Below are positions 7,970-16,507 of a stretch of DNA of 64,000 nt, in pieces. Source of the DNA: a virus; IMG/VR virus record IMGVR_UViG_3300044641_007803, positions 1 through 64,000 of that record. One strand, 5' to 3'. Under the pieces are notes generated by a model. That model did no database searches, was not told where the DNA came from, and saw nothing but the letters and a program-made list of their open reading frames with translations. Each line of letters begins with the position of its first letter. The first letter of the stretch is position 1. The position numbers and the translations under genes are program-made.

Positions 7970-9205
7970 TTAGCTAAATTTTCCTACTAATACTACTTCA
8001 TCTCCTGCTGATAATAAATACCCTATTACGCCAGTATTGAATATCACCTTTATGTTTGCTCCATCTTGAGAAACTGTTCTTTGGGTATTTGGTATATATG
8101 TACTGTTTATGTAGACATAAAAAGCTTCTTGTCCTAATGTAAACCCTGTAGGTGGTGTAGTTATTGTTTTATTATTAAAAATTGCTGTATCAGTTAGTGG
8201 TTTGCTATCTGCTATTGCTGTACTGTTTTGCGAGATATATGCTATTTGTTCTGCTGTCATACTACTGTCTTGTCCTGATGATATTACTGTAACGCTATTT
8301 GGCATTTGATCGTAAAATCTCATACCTGCTGTTTTTGCTGGGGTTGCTGCTTGTCTTTGTAGAGAGTTGTTATCTGTTGCAGTCTCTACTCCAAAACTTA
8401 TTGCTGCTTTAGAAAAGAATTTATTTGGATTACCAACTGATGTATTTACTGCGTCTGATACAATGTACCCTGCCATTTTAATTTGGAAAGTTGTTTTAAC
8501 GGTACGATCTCCACCTTCAACTAATTCAGTTGATGTTGTATAGTTATCAATTGAAGCTCTAAACTTAAACCTCTCTGGGTCTCCCCAGTAAGAATCTGAT
8601 GCAAAGTTTACAGATTCAACAATCTTATTCATTTGTTCTACATATTCTGTAAAAATAACACAAGTATAAACTATGTTTATATAATCTGGTATTATTACTC
8701 CGTAGTATTCTTTAACTGGAATCCTATTATTTATGGTAGAAAATCTATCATAAACATTTTTTTGTGAGTATTTTTTTTCAAAAACTCCAAAGTGGATTGG
8801 ATTATTAGCATCCATCTTGTTACCAAGAGCTCTATCCTTCTCTACAGAATCACGTTTTACCATGATTAGTGGTGTTTGAATCTTTCCGTTATTATCTCTA
8901 TAAAATCCGTCCTTTTGCATTGCTGCCCATCTCTCTGGTGAACCATAAAGAACCGGTACGTTTATTTTGGTACTGTTTTGTATTACTGAGGGTCTTATTA
9001 CATTGTTGAAGTAAAAGAAAATTGATTCATCTACATCTTTTAACCCTACTTGAAATTGTTTTACCTCATCTCCTTTTAGAGACTTTTGATTTTCTCTTCT
9101 TTTATTAGCAGGTACAGGACCTTTACCTTGATTCAAATAAGGCTCAATAGTCTCTTGAGAAAGTTCTACTTGAGATTTTGGTATAGGTTTTCTTGTTAAT
9201 GCCAT
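7970..9205 (-). CDS. Tail sheath stabiliser/completion protein, T4 gp15-like
   Basis: This 411-residue protein has a core resembling T4 gp15: FYFNNVIRPSVIQNSTKINV, VPVLYGSPERWAAMQ, a proline-rich IQTPLIMVKRDSVEKDR stretch, then PDYINIVYTCVIFTEYVEQM and NKIVESVNFASDSYWGD. In T4, gp15 forms the terminal ring of the tail that joins the sheath and tube to the neck. The protein is longer than T4 gp15 (about 270 residues), with an extra N-terminal arm rich in Lys/Pro and a C-terminal beta-rich extension. It follows gp14-like and gp13-like genes, the order expected for neck proteins. The family assignment rests on motif memory and context. Confidence 0.65.
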   Translation of the reverse strand: MALTRKPIPKSQVELSQETIEPYLNQGKGPVPANKRRENQKSLKGDEVKQFQVGLKDVDESIFFYFNNVIRPSVIQNSTKINVPVLYGSPERWAAMQKDGFYRDNNGKIQTPLIMVKRDSVEKDRALGNKMDANNPIHFGVFEKKYSQKNVYDRFSTINNRIPVKEYYGVIIPDYINIVYTCVIFTEYVEQMNKIVESVNFASDSYWGDPERFKFRASIDNYTTSTELVEGGDRTVKTTFQIKMAGYIVSDAVNTSVGNPNKFFSKAAISFGVETATDNNSLQRQAATPAKTAGMRFYDQMPNSVTVISSGQDSSMTAEQIAYISQNSTAIADSKPLTDTAIFNNKTITTPPTGFTLGQEAFYVYINSTYIPNTQRTVSQDGANIKVIFNTGVIGYLLSAGDEVVLVGKFS

Positions 9206-9693
9206 TAAATTCTTTGTTTAGTTATTCCAACTCTGTCTGCTCTTGTTAAGTGGCAGATACAAATAATAGATAATGTTCCTCCAAAGTCCGGACCGTAATC
9301 GGTCAGGGCATAATTTTCGTCTTTGCCTAGGAATAGCTGGTTCTCTGTCGTGTTATCCACTTCATAGAAGTCTTCCTGCCATTGAATCACATCTCCCACC
9401 TCAGGAAAGGTATTTGCATCTTTAAGGTCTTGTCTTAAGAATTTAAAGCTCACAGCTCTTATCGAATCCGGACCAAAATCATCTACTGTTGTTTGCTGAT
9501 CTCCCCTATCAATAAGACAGTTAAATTTTATTGCTGACCAGTATACTTTTTCTTGAGCCTCTCCGTAGATATTTGCTTGAGTTTGTTCCAAAGATATTTT
9601 ATGATATAAAACTTCTTGCTCTATTACATCGGATAATAACTCTCTGTTTATATTTACAAGGAGTTTAAAGTCATTTTGGCTTCCAAATATCAT
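9205..9693 (-). CDS. Neck protein, T4 gp14-like
   Basis: A 162-residue protein containing a pattern I associate with gp14-type neck proteins of T4-like marine phages: ANIYGEAQEKVYW, FNCLIDRGDQQTTVDDFGPD, FPEVGDVIQWQEDFYEVDNT and ICICHLTRADRVGI. In T4, gp13 and gp14 complete the filled head and connect it to the tail. It is shorter than T4 gp14 (256 residues). Start and stop codons overlap those of both neighbours by one base (9205 and 9693), so it is translationally coupled to the 101-residue protein and the gp15-like protein. Confidence 0.65.
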   Translation of the reverse strand: MIFGSQNDFKLLVNINRELLSDVIEQEVLYHKISLEQTQANIYGEAQEKVYWSAIKFNCLIDRGDQQTTVDDFGPDSIRAVSFKFLRQDLKDANTFPEVGDVIQWQEDFYEVDNTTENQLFLGKDENYALTDYGPDFGGTLSIICICHLTRADRVGITKQRI

Positions 9694-9998
9694 TATTCTA
9701 TTTTTTCAATTGACTTCATTGAAACTTCTACTTTTTTAATATTAGGTACAAGTTTAAAAGTATCTTTTTTTAGTTTTTCAAATACAACTGGTCCTGGTTT
9801 AGCAGTTAGTATTTTTACTTTTAATATTACTATGTTTAGTTTTTCATCTGAGTCTATTGCTGATACTCTTGTAACACCTGGCATTGCTCTCACAAAGTCA
9901 GCCACTTCTGAAGCTGTTATTTCATCTGTATGTCCCACTCTTACCAATCCTTGATATAAGTCAAATGTTACTTCGTTAAGTAAGTTTTTTATTTTCAT
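9693..9998 (-). CDS. Small leader-bearing protein between neck genes
   Basis: A 101-residue protein. It begins KIKNLLNEVT, a short amphipathic stretch like the leaders of the 22-41 kb genes, followed by an alternating beta/alpha pattern (DEITASEVADFVRAMPGVTR, NIVILKVKIL, LVPNIKKVEVSM) suggestive of a ferredoxin-like fold. Its ends overlap both neighbours by one base. The function is unknown; the context suggests a neck or head-completion accessory protein, possibly processed by the prohead protease. Confidence 0.6.
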   Translation of the reverse strand: MKIKNLLNEVTFDLYQGLVRVGHTDEITASEVADFVRAMPGVTRVSAIDSDEKLNIVILKVKILTAKPGPVVFEKLKKDTFKLVPNIKKVEVSMKSIEKIE

Positions 9999-11158
9999 TA
10001 TCCTACATATATTACCATTGGAACTTCTTTTAGCACTGACTGTAAAAATCCAGCCTCTTGAGACTTTCTTTCTAATTGACTTACTTTTGATGTCTTTTCT
10101 AGTATATCTCTTAAATTAGTAATTAATGCTTCTTTTTCTGATCTAGCATCTGCTAATAAATCTTGTTGATTTAAAGTAGCTTCTGATCCAGGAACTGGTA
10201 CTGTTGTGTACTTTCCTCTTACGTAGGCTAGTAATTCTTTTGCCAAAGCCAAAGCGTACTTATATATCCACTGTCTTCCTATTGGATTAATAGTTGTATA
10301 GTTTGGATTTTCATAAGGTACATTTGATATATTGGAAATAGAACTACCTACTCCTCCTGGTGTGTTGGTTGAGTCGTCTAGGGCCTGTTTATCGTTTACT
10401 TCATAGTACTCAAACCAAATGTATCCTGCAGATTTTGGTACCGGAAATAATTTTAAGGTATTGTTTACTATCTCAAAAGAGTAGGCTGATTTTCTTATTT
10501 GATCGTTAAACTCAATTGCTTGTGTTTTTAATATATCATAGGATGCTGGCATCAATAGGAAATTTACCCCTGGTGAGAATGAACCAAAGTCAAAAGCATC
10601 CATAAGAGATTGAATACCTGTTCCTGTTCCTGCGTAAGGGTCAAAGTATCTCATAATAGCAGGAGGTGCTTCATAGAATACTCTTTGGATTTGTATTCTT
10701 CCTTGAATACCCTCATCAATAGCCCATTGATTTAGATCGTAGCCTTGTTGGTTTGCATTTACTGCAATTGATCCTGTATGCTTTGTTACATTTCCTCCTA
10801 CCCCTGCTTCAGTACCGTATCCTGCAGATATTCTAATCATATTCTGCAAAGAAGGAGTGAGTACTGCTTCATTTAATACTGTAGAGGTTGAACCTCCTTC
10901 AAGTGATAAATAATTTTGTACAGCTTGTGCTTGGTATACTTCATTTCCATAAGTGGTAACGGCTTCTTCAAAGCAAGCAAAAAATGATCCTGAGTTTAGT
11001 TCAACATCCATTAAAGGATATCCTAAACGTATAGCACAGAAGTTAGCTACTTTTGGTGCTTCGTCTTGAAAATCTAAATCATCATCATAAAATCCAAATG
11101 GGGTTGATTGTCCTGCTATAAATGTTGCTGTTCCATCCCATATTTTTATATTAGCCAT
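9998..11158 (-). CDS. Neck/head-completion protein, gp13-like
   Basis: A 386-residue protein. The N-terminal FCAIRLGYPLMDVELNSGSF and FACFEEAVTTYGNEVYQAQA segments are conserved in a virion protein of T4-like marine phages usually placed at the gp13 (neck) position. The middle includes IQRVFYEAPPAIMRYFDPYA and SAGYIWFEYYEVND; the C-terminus has a helical YKYALALAKELLAYVRGKYT and a long helix with KEALITNLRDILEKT. It is directly upstream of the gp14-like gene. The identity as gp13 counterpart is inferred from order and motif memory; it is longer than T4 gp13 (309 residues). Confidence 0.6.
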   Translation of the reverse strand: MANIKIWDGTATFIAGQSTPFGFYDDDLDFQDEAPKVANFCAIRLGYPLMDVELNSGSFFACFEEAVTTYGNEVYQAQAVQNYLSLEGGSTSTVLNEAVLTPSLQNMIRISAGYGTEAGVGGNVTKHTGSIAVNANQQGYDLNQWAIDEGIQGRIQIQRVFYEAPPAIMRYFDPYAGTGTGIQSLMDAFDFGSFSPGVNFLLMPASYDILKTQAIEFNDQIRKSAYSFEIVNNTLKLFPVPKSAGYIWFEYYEVNDKQALDDSTNTPGGVGSSISNISNVPYENPNYTTINPIGRQWIYKYALALAKELLAYVRGKYTTVPVPGSEATLNQQDLLADARSEKEALITNLRDILEKTSKVSQLERKSQEAGFLQSVLKEVPMVIYVG

Positions 11159-11168
11159 TTAATATTTT

Positions 11169-11591
11169 TTACGTAGTTACTATTAAATACCCTATTTTTG
11201 CATTTGATCCTGAAGGCTGTACTTTTATTGATTTTATGTTATCGTACGTAAAGTTAGTTAAACTTCCTGTCATAAGTCCTGTACTTAGGAAAAATGTACC
11301 CCCTCCGCTTATTAGTAAATTTACAGTACTAGTAGAAGAAGATATTTGTAGGTTTACATTTGAACCTGTAGACATATTGGTAATTCTAGCATACTGTAGG
11401 CTACTAGAAACAAAGGTCCCTGCTCCTGGTAAATTGTTTAAGTTAAACAACTCAGTAAGACTACTTGAAGGTACGTTTACTATTCTTTCATCTATGTATT
11501 CTATATTAGGAATAGTATGGGAGTAGGAAGTACCTCTTTCCTTACCTTCAATTTTAACTCTTTCTCTTATAAAGTACGTAAAGTCTGCCAT
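11169..11591 (-). CDS. Small virion-type protein, unknown function
   Basis: A 140-residue beta-rich protein: YFIRERVKIEGKERGTSYSH at the N-terminus, then Ser/Thr/Asn-rich strands (NMSTGSNVNLQISSSTSTVN, LLISGGGTFFLSTG). It resembles a small beta-sandwich decoration or head-fibre protein. It lies 10 bases before the neck gene and has a good late box 18 bases ahead of its ATG, so it heads the neck/tail-completion transcript. No family recognised. Confidence 0.6.
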   Translation of the reverse strand: MADFTYFIRERVKIEGKERGTSYSHTIPNIEYIDERIVNVPSSSLTELFNLNNLPGAGTFVSSSLQYARITNMSTGSNVNLQISSSTSTVNLLISGGGTFFLSTGLMTGSLTNFTYDNIKSIKVQPSGSNAKIGYLIVTT

Positions 11592-11608
11592 CTGAATTAG
11601 TTTTATTT

Positions 11609-11615
11609 ATAAATA
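11609..11615 (-). promoter_or_regulatory. Putative late promoter box (TATTTAT)
   Basis: The minus strand reads ACTATTTATAAATAAAAC, 18 bases before the ATG at 11591. It also contains TATAAATA, the exact T4 late box, because the sequence is partly palindromic. Confidence 0.65.
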
Positions 11616-11626
11616 GTAGTTTTTTA

Positions 11627-12313
11627 TCAATCTCTAAAGTCTTGATACACCTTTAGGATAGGTGCTACGATCTCATGTCTGTGGTTGGCTTTTAGAGCAA
11701 ATACTCTAAATCCATTTACTTGTTCCTCCACTCTTGTAAGAAATGAAAACCCTGTTTCCTTTTTTACTTTTAAATCTATTTGAGCTAAATCTCCACATAT
11801 TACCATTTTAGATCCTTTACCTAATCTTCCTAGTACTGTTTCCATTTGGTCTTGAGTAACGTTTTGTGCCTCATCTACTATTACAAAAGAGTTGACAAAT
11901 GTTCTACCTCTCATAAATGCAAATGGCACAATCTCAATATTACCATACTCTAATTCTTTATCTACTTTTTCTTTTCCATAAAGCATATATAGGTTATGAT
12001 AAATTGGTGCCAACCAAGGATCCATCTTTTCTTTAAGATCTCCTGGTAGAAACCCTAATTCTTCTTTAGCAACGGTAGGTCTTGTTATTACAATCTTTTC
12101 TACTTCTTTACAAAATAACATATCGAGTGCTGCCTGGACTGCTACTAAGGTTTTTCCTGAACCTGCCATTCCTTTTAAAACGACTACTGGGTTTTCTACG
12201 ATAAGTGCTTTTGCTAATTTTTGTTCTTCATTAAGTTGGAGTTGGAACTTAATTGGGTTTTTTGGTTTGCGTTTAGGAACGTAAACTTCATCGGTATGAT
12301 GGTTTGAAGCCAT
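11627..12313 (-). CDS. phoH: PhoH-like P-loop ATPase
   Basis: A 228-residue PhoH family protein. Walker A GMAGSGKT is at residues 49-56, then ITRPTVAKEELGFLPGD (family signature), Walker B VIVDEAQN, GDLAQIDL and a C-terminal KANHRHEIVAPIL. PhoH-like proteins are ATPases, often fused to RNA-acting domains and common in marine phages; their phage role is not settled. I start the gene at 12313 (MASNHHTDEV) rather than at the in-frame ATG at 12349: the longer start would put the coding sequence over the late box at 12338-12344 and adds a poor Tyr/Ile-rich extension. The gene stands between the capsid gene's terminator and the neck operon. Confidence 0.92.
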   Translation of the reverse strand: MASNHHTDEVYVPKRKPKNPIKFQLQLNEEQKLAKALIVENPVVVLKGMAGSGKTLVAVQAALDMLFCKEVEKIVITRPTVAKEELGFLPGDLKEKMDPWLAPIYHNLYMLYGKEKVDKELEYGNIEIVPFAFMRGRTFVNSFVIVDEAQNVTQDQMETVLGRLGKGSKMVICGDLAQIDLKVKKETGFSFLTRVEEQVNGFRVFALKANHRHEIVAPILKVYQDFRD

Positions 12314-12337
12314 AAATATAAACTGTATTTGTTTATA

Positions 12338-12344
12338 ATAAATA
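12338..12344 (-). promoter_or_regulatory. Putative late promoter box (TATTTAT)
   Basis: The minus strand reads GTATATTTATTATAAACAAA, 25 bases before the chosen PhoH start at 12313 and just downstream of the capsid gene's terminator. It supports the shorter PhoH start. Confidence 0.55.
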
Positions 12345-12360
12345 TACAAAACTTTCTTAT

Positions 12361-12387
12361 AAAAAAAAAGAGAGCCGAAGCTCTCTT
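12361..12387 (-). terminator. Rho-independent terminator after the major capsid gene
   Basis: The minus strand has stem AAGAGAGC, loop TTCG and stem GCTCTCTT (12368-12387) followed by a long T run (12361-12369). It lies 21 bases after the capsid stop and would end the abundant capsid message. Confidence 0.88.
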
Positions 12388-12408
12388 ATTTATTTAATCT
12401 AAAGTAAA

Positions 12409-14043
12409 TTAGATAGTAGTGATATCACTAATAAAGATTTTACCGTAGAATTCTGGTCTGATCATTTTCTTAGCGTAACGAGTCATGATACCTTTTCTTG
12501 GAGTGAAGGTAACTGGATCGTATACTAATGGAGTCATGATTAATGGAATGTATGGAGCATAAACTGCACCTGTTTCCAAGAATTGAGATCCTCTGTAACC
12601 CATTAAGATTACGTTTTCAGTCATGTAAGGGTTTTTGTAAACTCTGAAACGAGAATTCAAGTTACCTACTTTCTGAACTCCCATTGCGAAGTCCATTTTA
12701 TCACCATTTGTATCTGCTGCATATCCAGGGATTGATTCTAAGATTGTAGCTACAGTTGGAGAAACTACTAAGAAGTTAGCTCCACCTCTTAATGTTTTTT
12801 GGTGAATTTTGTTAGATACTTTTTGTACTTTAGTACCTAAAGTTCCAAACCATTGACCTTGAGTGTTGTAGAAGTCTGTTGAAGCAGCTGTTCCTGAAGA
12901 CCAAGCTGTTCCTGTCCATACTTTGTTGTTTCTAGCTGACCATCTTTCAGTTGTAGCTGCATCTTGGATTAGCATATCCATTAATTCTAAGTCAATCTCC
13001 ATAGAGATGTATTCAGATAATAATGAAGTTAATTCTGCTTCAGCATCAATTGAATGGTAAGCGTTTAAATCTTGTGCGAACTCTGGAGTCCATTGTGCTT
13101 TTAATTTTCTTGTTTTAGCAACGATTGCTTCAGAAGCAAGGGTAACGTTGATTTCAGGAATAGAAATTGGAGCGTTAGTAGTTGTGTTATCCTCGAAATC
13201 ACCTCTTGATGTATCAGTTGGTTGTTTTTGGAATCTAACTGTTGGTGAGAATGATCCAGTTGTTACTGCTGCAATACTGTTTGCTGTATCACCAGCTTTT
13301 GCTACTACGAATACAATGTTACCACCTGAGATAGTAGTGAACTCTGGGTTAGTTGTTACGTTAACTGGGGTAGATCCAGATAATAATCTAAAAGCTCTGA
13401 TTCCTTTAGTATCAAGTCCTGATAATGAAGAAGTTGCTAAACTTACTGTAAAGTAGTTGTTTGGATCTAGGTCTGCGTTATAACCAATAGATGCTGTAGA
13501 AGCTGATCCTGATGAAGTTAACCCGTAGCTAAATGATGCAGAGTTGATTGAGTAACCAAACTGACCTGCTCCGTATAGACCACCTGCTACTTCTTCGTCA
13601 ACTCCCATTTTATCGTTAGCTGTAGATACGTTACCGTAAATGTTTTCGTTAGCTGCTCTACCGTTCGTTGCTGTTCCGTATTTAAAGTCTAAATAAAATA
13701 CAAGTCCTGAAGGTAAGTTCATTGGTTGTACAGAAACGAAGTCTTTAGCTGCGATTTGAGCAAATACTTTTCTTACTAGTGGTAAAGCAACACCTGCCCA
13801 TTGTTCAGCACCACCTGCTGCATTTCCTGAAGTTGTTCCCATATTTCCAGCACCTGTTTGAGATACTTCAGATACGATTTGTTTTGCTTGATTCTCAAGA
13901 ATCATAGCCATGTTGTTTCTTTCGATTTCGTTAGAAATTCCTTCTAACAAACCTGATTTGGCCCATTTACCAGACAAACGAGCTGCATCAGCTTGTAAAG
14001 TCTTATAGTTATTTGAACCTTCGAATAATTGATTTAATTCCAT
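12409..14043 (-). CDS. Major capsid protein, T4 gp23-like
   Basis: A 544-residue protein, close to T4 gp23 (521). The N-terminal ~65 residues are a helical propeptide (AKSGLLEGISNEIERNN, MAMILENQAKQIVSEVSQT) of the kind removed by the prohead protease. After it come WAGVALPLVRKVFAQIAAKD and FVSVQPMNLPSGLVFYLDFK, the gp23-type HK97-fold entry. The C-terminal half has AQDLNAYHSIDAEAELTSLL, a helix typical of T4-like capsid proteins, and ends in RYAKKMIRPEFYGKIFISD. It is co-transcribed with the upstream scaffold gene and followed by a strong terminator. Confidence 0.92.
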   Translation of the reverse strand: MELNQLFEGSNNYKTLQADAARLSGKWAKSGLLEGISNEIERNNMAMILENQAKQIVSEVSQTGAGNMGTTSGNAAGGAEQWAGVALPLVRKVFAQIAAKDFVSVQPMNLPSGLVFYLDFKYGTATNGRAANENIYGNVSTANDKMGVDEEVAGGLYGAGQFGYSINSASFSYGLTSSGSASTASIGYNADLDPNNYFTVSLATSSLSGLDTKGIRAFRLLSGSTPVNVTTNPEFTTISGGNIVFVVAKAGDTANSIAAVTTGSFSPTVRFQKQPTDTSRGDFEDNTTTNAPISIPEINVTLASEAIVAKTRKLKAQWTPEFAQDLNAYHSIDAEAELTSLLSEYISMEIDLELMDMLIQDAATTERWSARNNKVWTGTAWSSGTAASTDFYNTQGQWFGTLGTKVQKVSNKIHQKTLRGGANFLVVSPTVATILESIPGYAADTNGDKMDFAMGVQKVGNLNSRFRVYKNPYMTENVILMGYRGSQFLETGAVYAPYIPLIMTPLVYDPVTFTPRKGIMTRYAKKMIRPEFYGKIFISDITTI

Positions 14044-14068
14044 TTGGTTGTTTTTTGTTTTTTTATTT

Positions 14069-15544
14069 TTATGATTTAATGATTCCTGCTAACTTCTGCC
14101 ATCTAGCTACTTGCTCAGATACTTCTGATAAGATTTCTTTTGGTGCAGTTGTTTGTGCGTTCCCTGTTGCTTTTGAAGCAAAAGATCTGTGCTCTTTAAT
14201 TGTAGCTGGTTTAGTAACTACATTTTTAGAAACTGTTTCGAAAACTAATTTTACTTCTTTAACTGTCTCTGCTTTATCAAAAGCTGCGATAACGTTTACT
14301 TTTTGACCTTCAGATAAGTTGTTTGATTTGAATACTTTATTTACATAAAGTAATTTTGCATTTAAAAGGTTAACTTCTTGAAGTTGATTTCTTAAAATTT
14401 TAACTGCTTTTAAAGCTTCGTTTAATTCTTCAGATTCTTCAGATACTTGTGTTGACTTTGCTGCTGCTGAACCTACATCGGATAATTTATCTCCAATTTG
14501 TTTTCCTTTTTCACCGAAAACACCGTCTTTAGCCATTTGATGTATTTTAGCACCAATAGCGCTTAATCCTGTGATTCCTACTGCTCCAAAAACTCCTAAA
14601 AGCATTTGAGCTGTACTGTTTGTTAAGAATGGGAACATTTGAATAAGTTCGTAGATAATATCGATGTTTTCATCCATCTTATCTGACTCGTGATTCATCT
14701 CTTTCATATCTTTCATACCTTTCATACCTTCTTCAACTCCTTCTCTGTTTTGAGTAGCTTTAGCTGCTGCTCCTCCGGCTGCTTGTAATTTTTCAGCAAA
14801 AGATTTAGCTGCACCTCCGAATTTTCCTTCTAGGGCCATATCCATTACTTTAGCAGTAATTGCAGCAATTCCTGTAAGACCTGCTGCGCCAAGTGCTCCT
14901 ATAACTAATGATGCGGTTTGCATGGTTAAGAATGGAAACATTTCAACAAGTTGTTTAGCTCCTTCGATATACTCCGGTCCTATTTCGTTTAATTCACCTT
15001 CTTCCATTTTCTTTTTACTATTATCCATTTCGTCTAATTCGGCTAATAGTTCGTTAATATCGATCTCTTCTGAATCACCATCCATACTTACCATATCTTC
15101 TTCTCCTTCTGGAGCTTCTTCACCTGGTAACTCTTCTTCTGATTCGTCATGACCTACTTCTTGAGCAACGATGTCTCTGATAAGGTCTTTTAAATCTTCA
15201 ACAGACATGTCTTCAATTTCCAATTCCTCTTCTTCTCCTTCTTCGTTACCTTCTTCTTTTTCAGCTCCTTCTTCTTCTTCTGCTTCTTCCTCTTCTTCTT
15301 CTGCTTCAGATAGTCTGGCATCTTCTCCATCAACTTTTCCGTCTCCGTTTAAGTCTCTGTCGTTGTGCTCCATTCCGTATTCATCAATCTCATCCTCTTC
15401 CATTTCTTGTAGCTTTTGAGCAAGCATTTCTTTTAGGTGTGGAGTCAATGTTTCTTCTAAAGCTTCTTTAGCATTTGCAATTGCAGCTTCACGAATAGTT
15501 TTCGCTTCAGCAATAGCTTGCTTTAATAAATCTTTGTTTGACAT
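14069..15544 (-). CDS. Prohead scaffold/core protein, gp22-like, with duplicated hydrophobic module
   Basis: A 491-residue protein at the position of T4 gp22, directly before the capsid gene. It starts with helices (NKDLLKQAIAEAKTIREAAI), followed by a Ca-binding-type loop NDRDLNGDGKVDGEDA (about residues 61-76) and a very acidic Glu-rich region. Two homologous hydrophobic, Gly/Ala-rich modules follow (about 190-263 and 291-365), each with MFPFLT and then VIGALGAAGLTGIAAI or LLGVFGAVGITGLSAI and ending AAAK(A/S)TQ. The C-terminus is a helical gp22-like part ending in VARWQKLAGIIKS. T4 gp22 (269 residues) has no such modules. It is the main core scaffold by position; the modules may be membrane-active after proteolysis (inference). 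Confidence 0.8.
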   Translation of the reverse strand: MSNKDLLKQAIAEAKTIREAAIANAKEALEETLTPHLKEMLAQKLQEMEEDEIDEYGMEHNDRDLNGDGKVDGEDARLSEAEEEEEEAEEEEGAEKEEGNEEGEEEELEIEDMSVEDLKDLIRDIVAQEVGHDESEEELPGEEAPEGEEDMVSMDGDSEEIDINELLAELDEMDNSKKKMEEGELNEIGPEYIEGAKQLVEMFPFLTMQTASLVIGALGAAGLTGIAAITAKVMDMALEGKFGGAAKSFAEKLQAAGGAAAKATQNREGVEEGMKGMKDMKEMNHESDKMDENIDIIYELIQMFPFLTNSTAQMLLGVFGAVGITGLSAIGAKIHQMAKDGVFGEKGKQIGDKLSDVGSAAAKSTQVSEESEELNEALKAVKILRNQLQEVNLLNAKLLYVNKVFKSNNLSEGQKVNVIAAFDKAETVKEVKLVFETVSKNVVTKPATIKEHRSFASKATGNAQTTAPKEILSEVSEQVARWQKLAGIIKS

Positions 15545-15642
15545 AATTTGTGTTTTTGATTGTCGTACGCTTATTGAGTAGTAGCGTAATAGTGTTTTAC
15601 TTTTTAAGTAGATATCACATAAGGATCGTGATATATTCTTAA

Positions 15643-15649
15643 ATAAATA
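15643..15649 (-). promoter_or_regulatory. Putative late promoter box (TATTTAT)
   Basis: The minus strand reads GTATATATTTATTTAAGAAT, 99 bases before the scaffold ATG at 15544 and after the terminator at 15670-15694. It is the only candidate for the scaffold-capsid message, which would have a long 5' leader. Confidence 0.45.
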
Positions 15650-15669
15650 TATACTGTTTTACAAAACAT

Positions 15670-15694
15670 AAAAAACCCACCTTTATGGGGTGGG
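15670..15694 (-). terminator. Rho-independent terminator
   Basis: The minus strand has CCCACC, a short loop and GGTGGG followed by TTTTTT (15670-15675). It follows the stop of the 74-residue gene at 15702. The 19-base core is identical to the terminator at 22205-22229. Confidence 0.88.
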
Positions 15695-15701
15695 CTGTGT
15701 T

Positions 15702-15926
15702 TTATTTTAAAAGACTTGCTACGTAATCTAATATGTCTTGTTTTGCTTGAGGAATATCTTCTGGCTCTGTTGCTCGTCCGTTTTTCCACTCTTCCCAAGT
15801 TGATTGAAGCAACTCTATTGCTTGGTCAAAATTAGGTCCCATTACCTCTACATATCCTCCATTTTCTTTAACCATAGATTCTTTTAAGAACTTTCCTTGC
15901 CAGTTATGTATATTGAAATCGTTCAT
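15702..15926 (-). CDS. Small prohead-core-type protein
   Basis: A 74-residue protein between the protease and the scaffold genes, the place where T4 has its small core proteins gp67/gp68. It begins NDFNIHNWQGKFLKES, an amphipathic leader ending in a basic-Leu-Lys-Glu pattern like capsid-targeting sequences, and continues GGYVEVMGPNFDQAIELLQS. It overlaps the protease start by one base and is followed by a strong terminator. The core-protein role is inferred from position and leader. Confidence 0.65.
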   Translation of the reverse strand: MNDFNIHNWQGKFLKESMVKENGGYVEVMGPNFDQAIELLQSTWEEWKNGRATEPEDIPQAKQDILDYVASLLK

Positions 15927-16507
15927 TATGCTCTTAGTATATTGTTAATAATAGAATCCAATCTATCGTATTTTCCTACTGCTTGTTTTTGTTCATTTAA
16001 TGAAATTGGATTCATAAAAGCTCCTTGTGTAGAAGGATTAGAAACGAAATCCCAACATACTAATTCAAAGTCTGGTTGAACCATTAAAGTTCCTTCGTTT
16101 GTTTGTGTTACTGATCCTGTTCCTCTTGATGATATTCCTATTGTATGTCCTCCTCTTAGTATTTCTTTTACGATATTTCCTGAAGGTGTGTTTAGTAGTT
16201 CTACTTTACCCATTAAGTCATCTCCATCCCACCATAAGTCTTTTACAACGTGTGATGCATTTTTCAAAGATACAATTGCTGATTCTGGATGATCTAATTC
16301 TCCGTAAGCGTTTCCAACTTTAACGAAATTTTCTACATACTCTCTTACTTGATCTTCAAGTATTTCTCTTTTGTAAATTCTTCCGTTTTGGTTCTTAGCT
16401 CCTGCTCTTTGCATAATACCTGTTACCTCAAAAACACCTGGTTTGGTTTTTGATTCGGTAAGAAGTCCTTTGAAAGGAGTTACGTTTATTAATAATGGAT
16501 TGTTCAT
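15926..16507 (-). CDS. Prohead protease, T4 gp21-like
   Basis: A 193-residue serine protease of the gp21 (S80) family, close to T4 gp21 (212 residues). Visible catalytic elements are GELDHP (His73) and GISSRG (Ser126/127), with NGRIYKREIL between the N-terminal strand and the His loop and PDFELVCWDFVSNPS after the Ser. In T4 it enters the prohead, cleaves core and capsid proteins after Glu in (L/I)xE or (L/I)xxE sites, and degrades itself. Here it would mature the gp23-like and gp22-like proteins and is the natural processing enzyme for the leader-bearing proteins at 22-41 kb. Confidence 0.92.
   Translation of the reverse strand: MNNPLLINVTPFKGLLTESKTKPGVFEVTGIMQRAGAKNQNGRIYKREILEDQVREYVENFVKVGNAYGELDHPESAIVSLKNASHVVKDLWWDGDDLMGKVELLNTPSGNIVKEILRGGHTIGISSRGTGSVTQTNEGTLMVQPDFELVCWDFVSNPSTQGAFMNPISLNEQKQAVGKYDRLDSIINNILRA

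Noticed and set aside
12314-12349. Longer N-terminus for the PhoH-like gene
   Set aside because: The extension overlaps the probable late box and lacks similarity to PhoH proteins.
14922-15419. Plus-strand Ser-rich frames
   Set aside because: Antisense of the Glu-rich scaffold region; low-complexity codons produce long open frames on the opposite strand.
15604-15798. Minus-strand basic frame overlapping the 74-residue core gene
   Set aside because: It crosses the terminator at 15670-15694 and overlaps the better-supported gene 15702-15926 in another frame.
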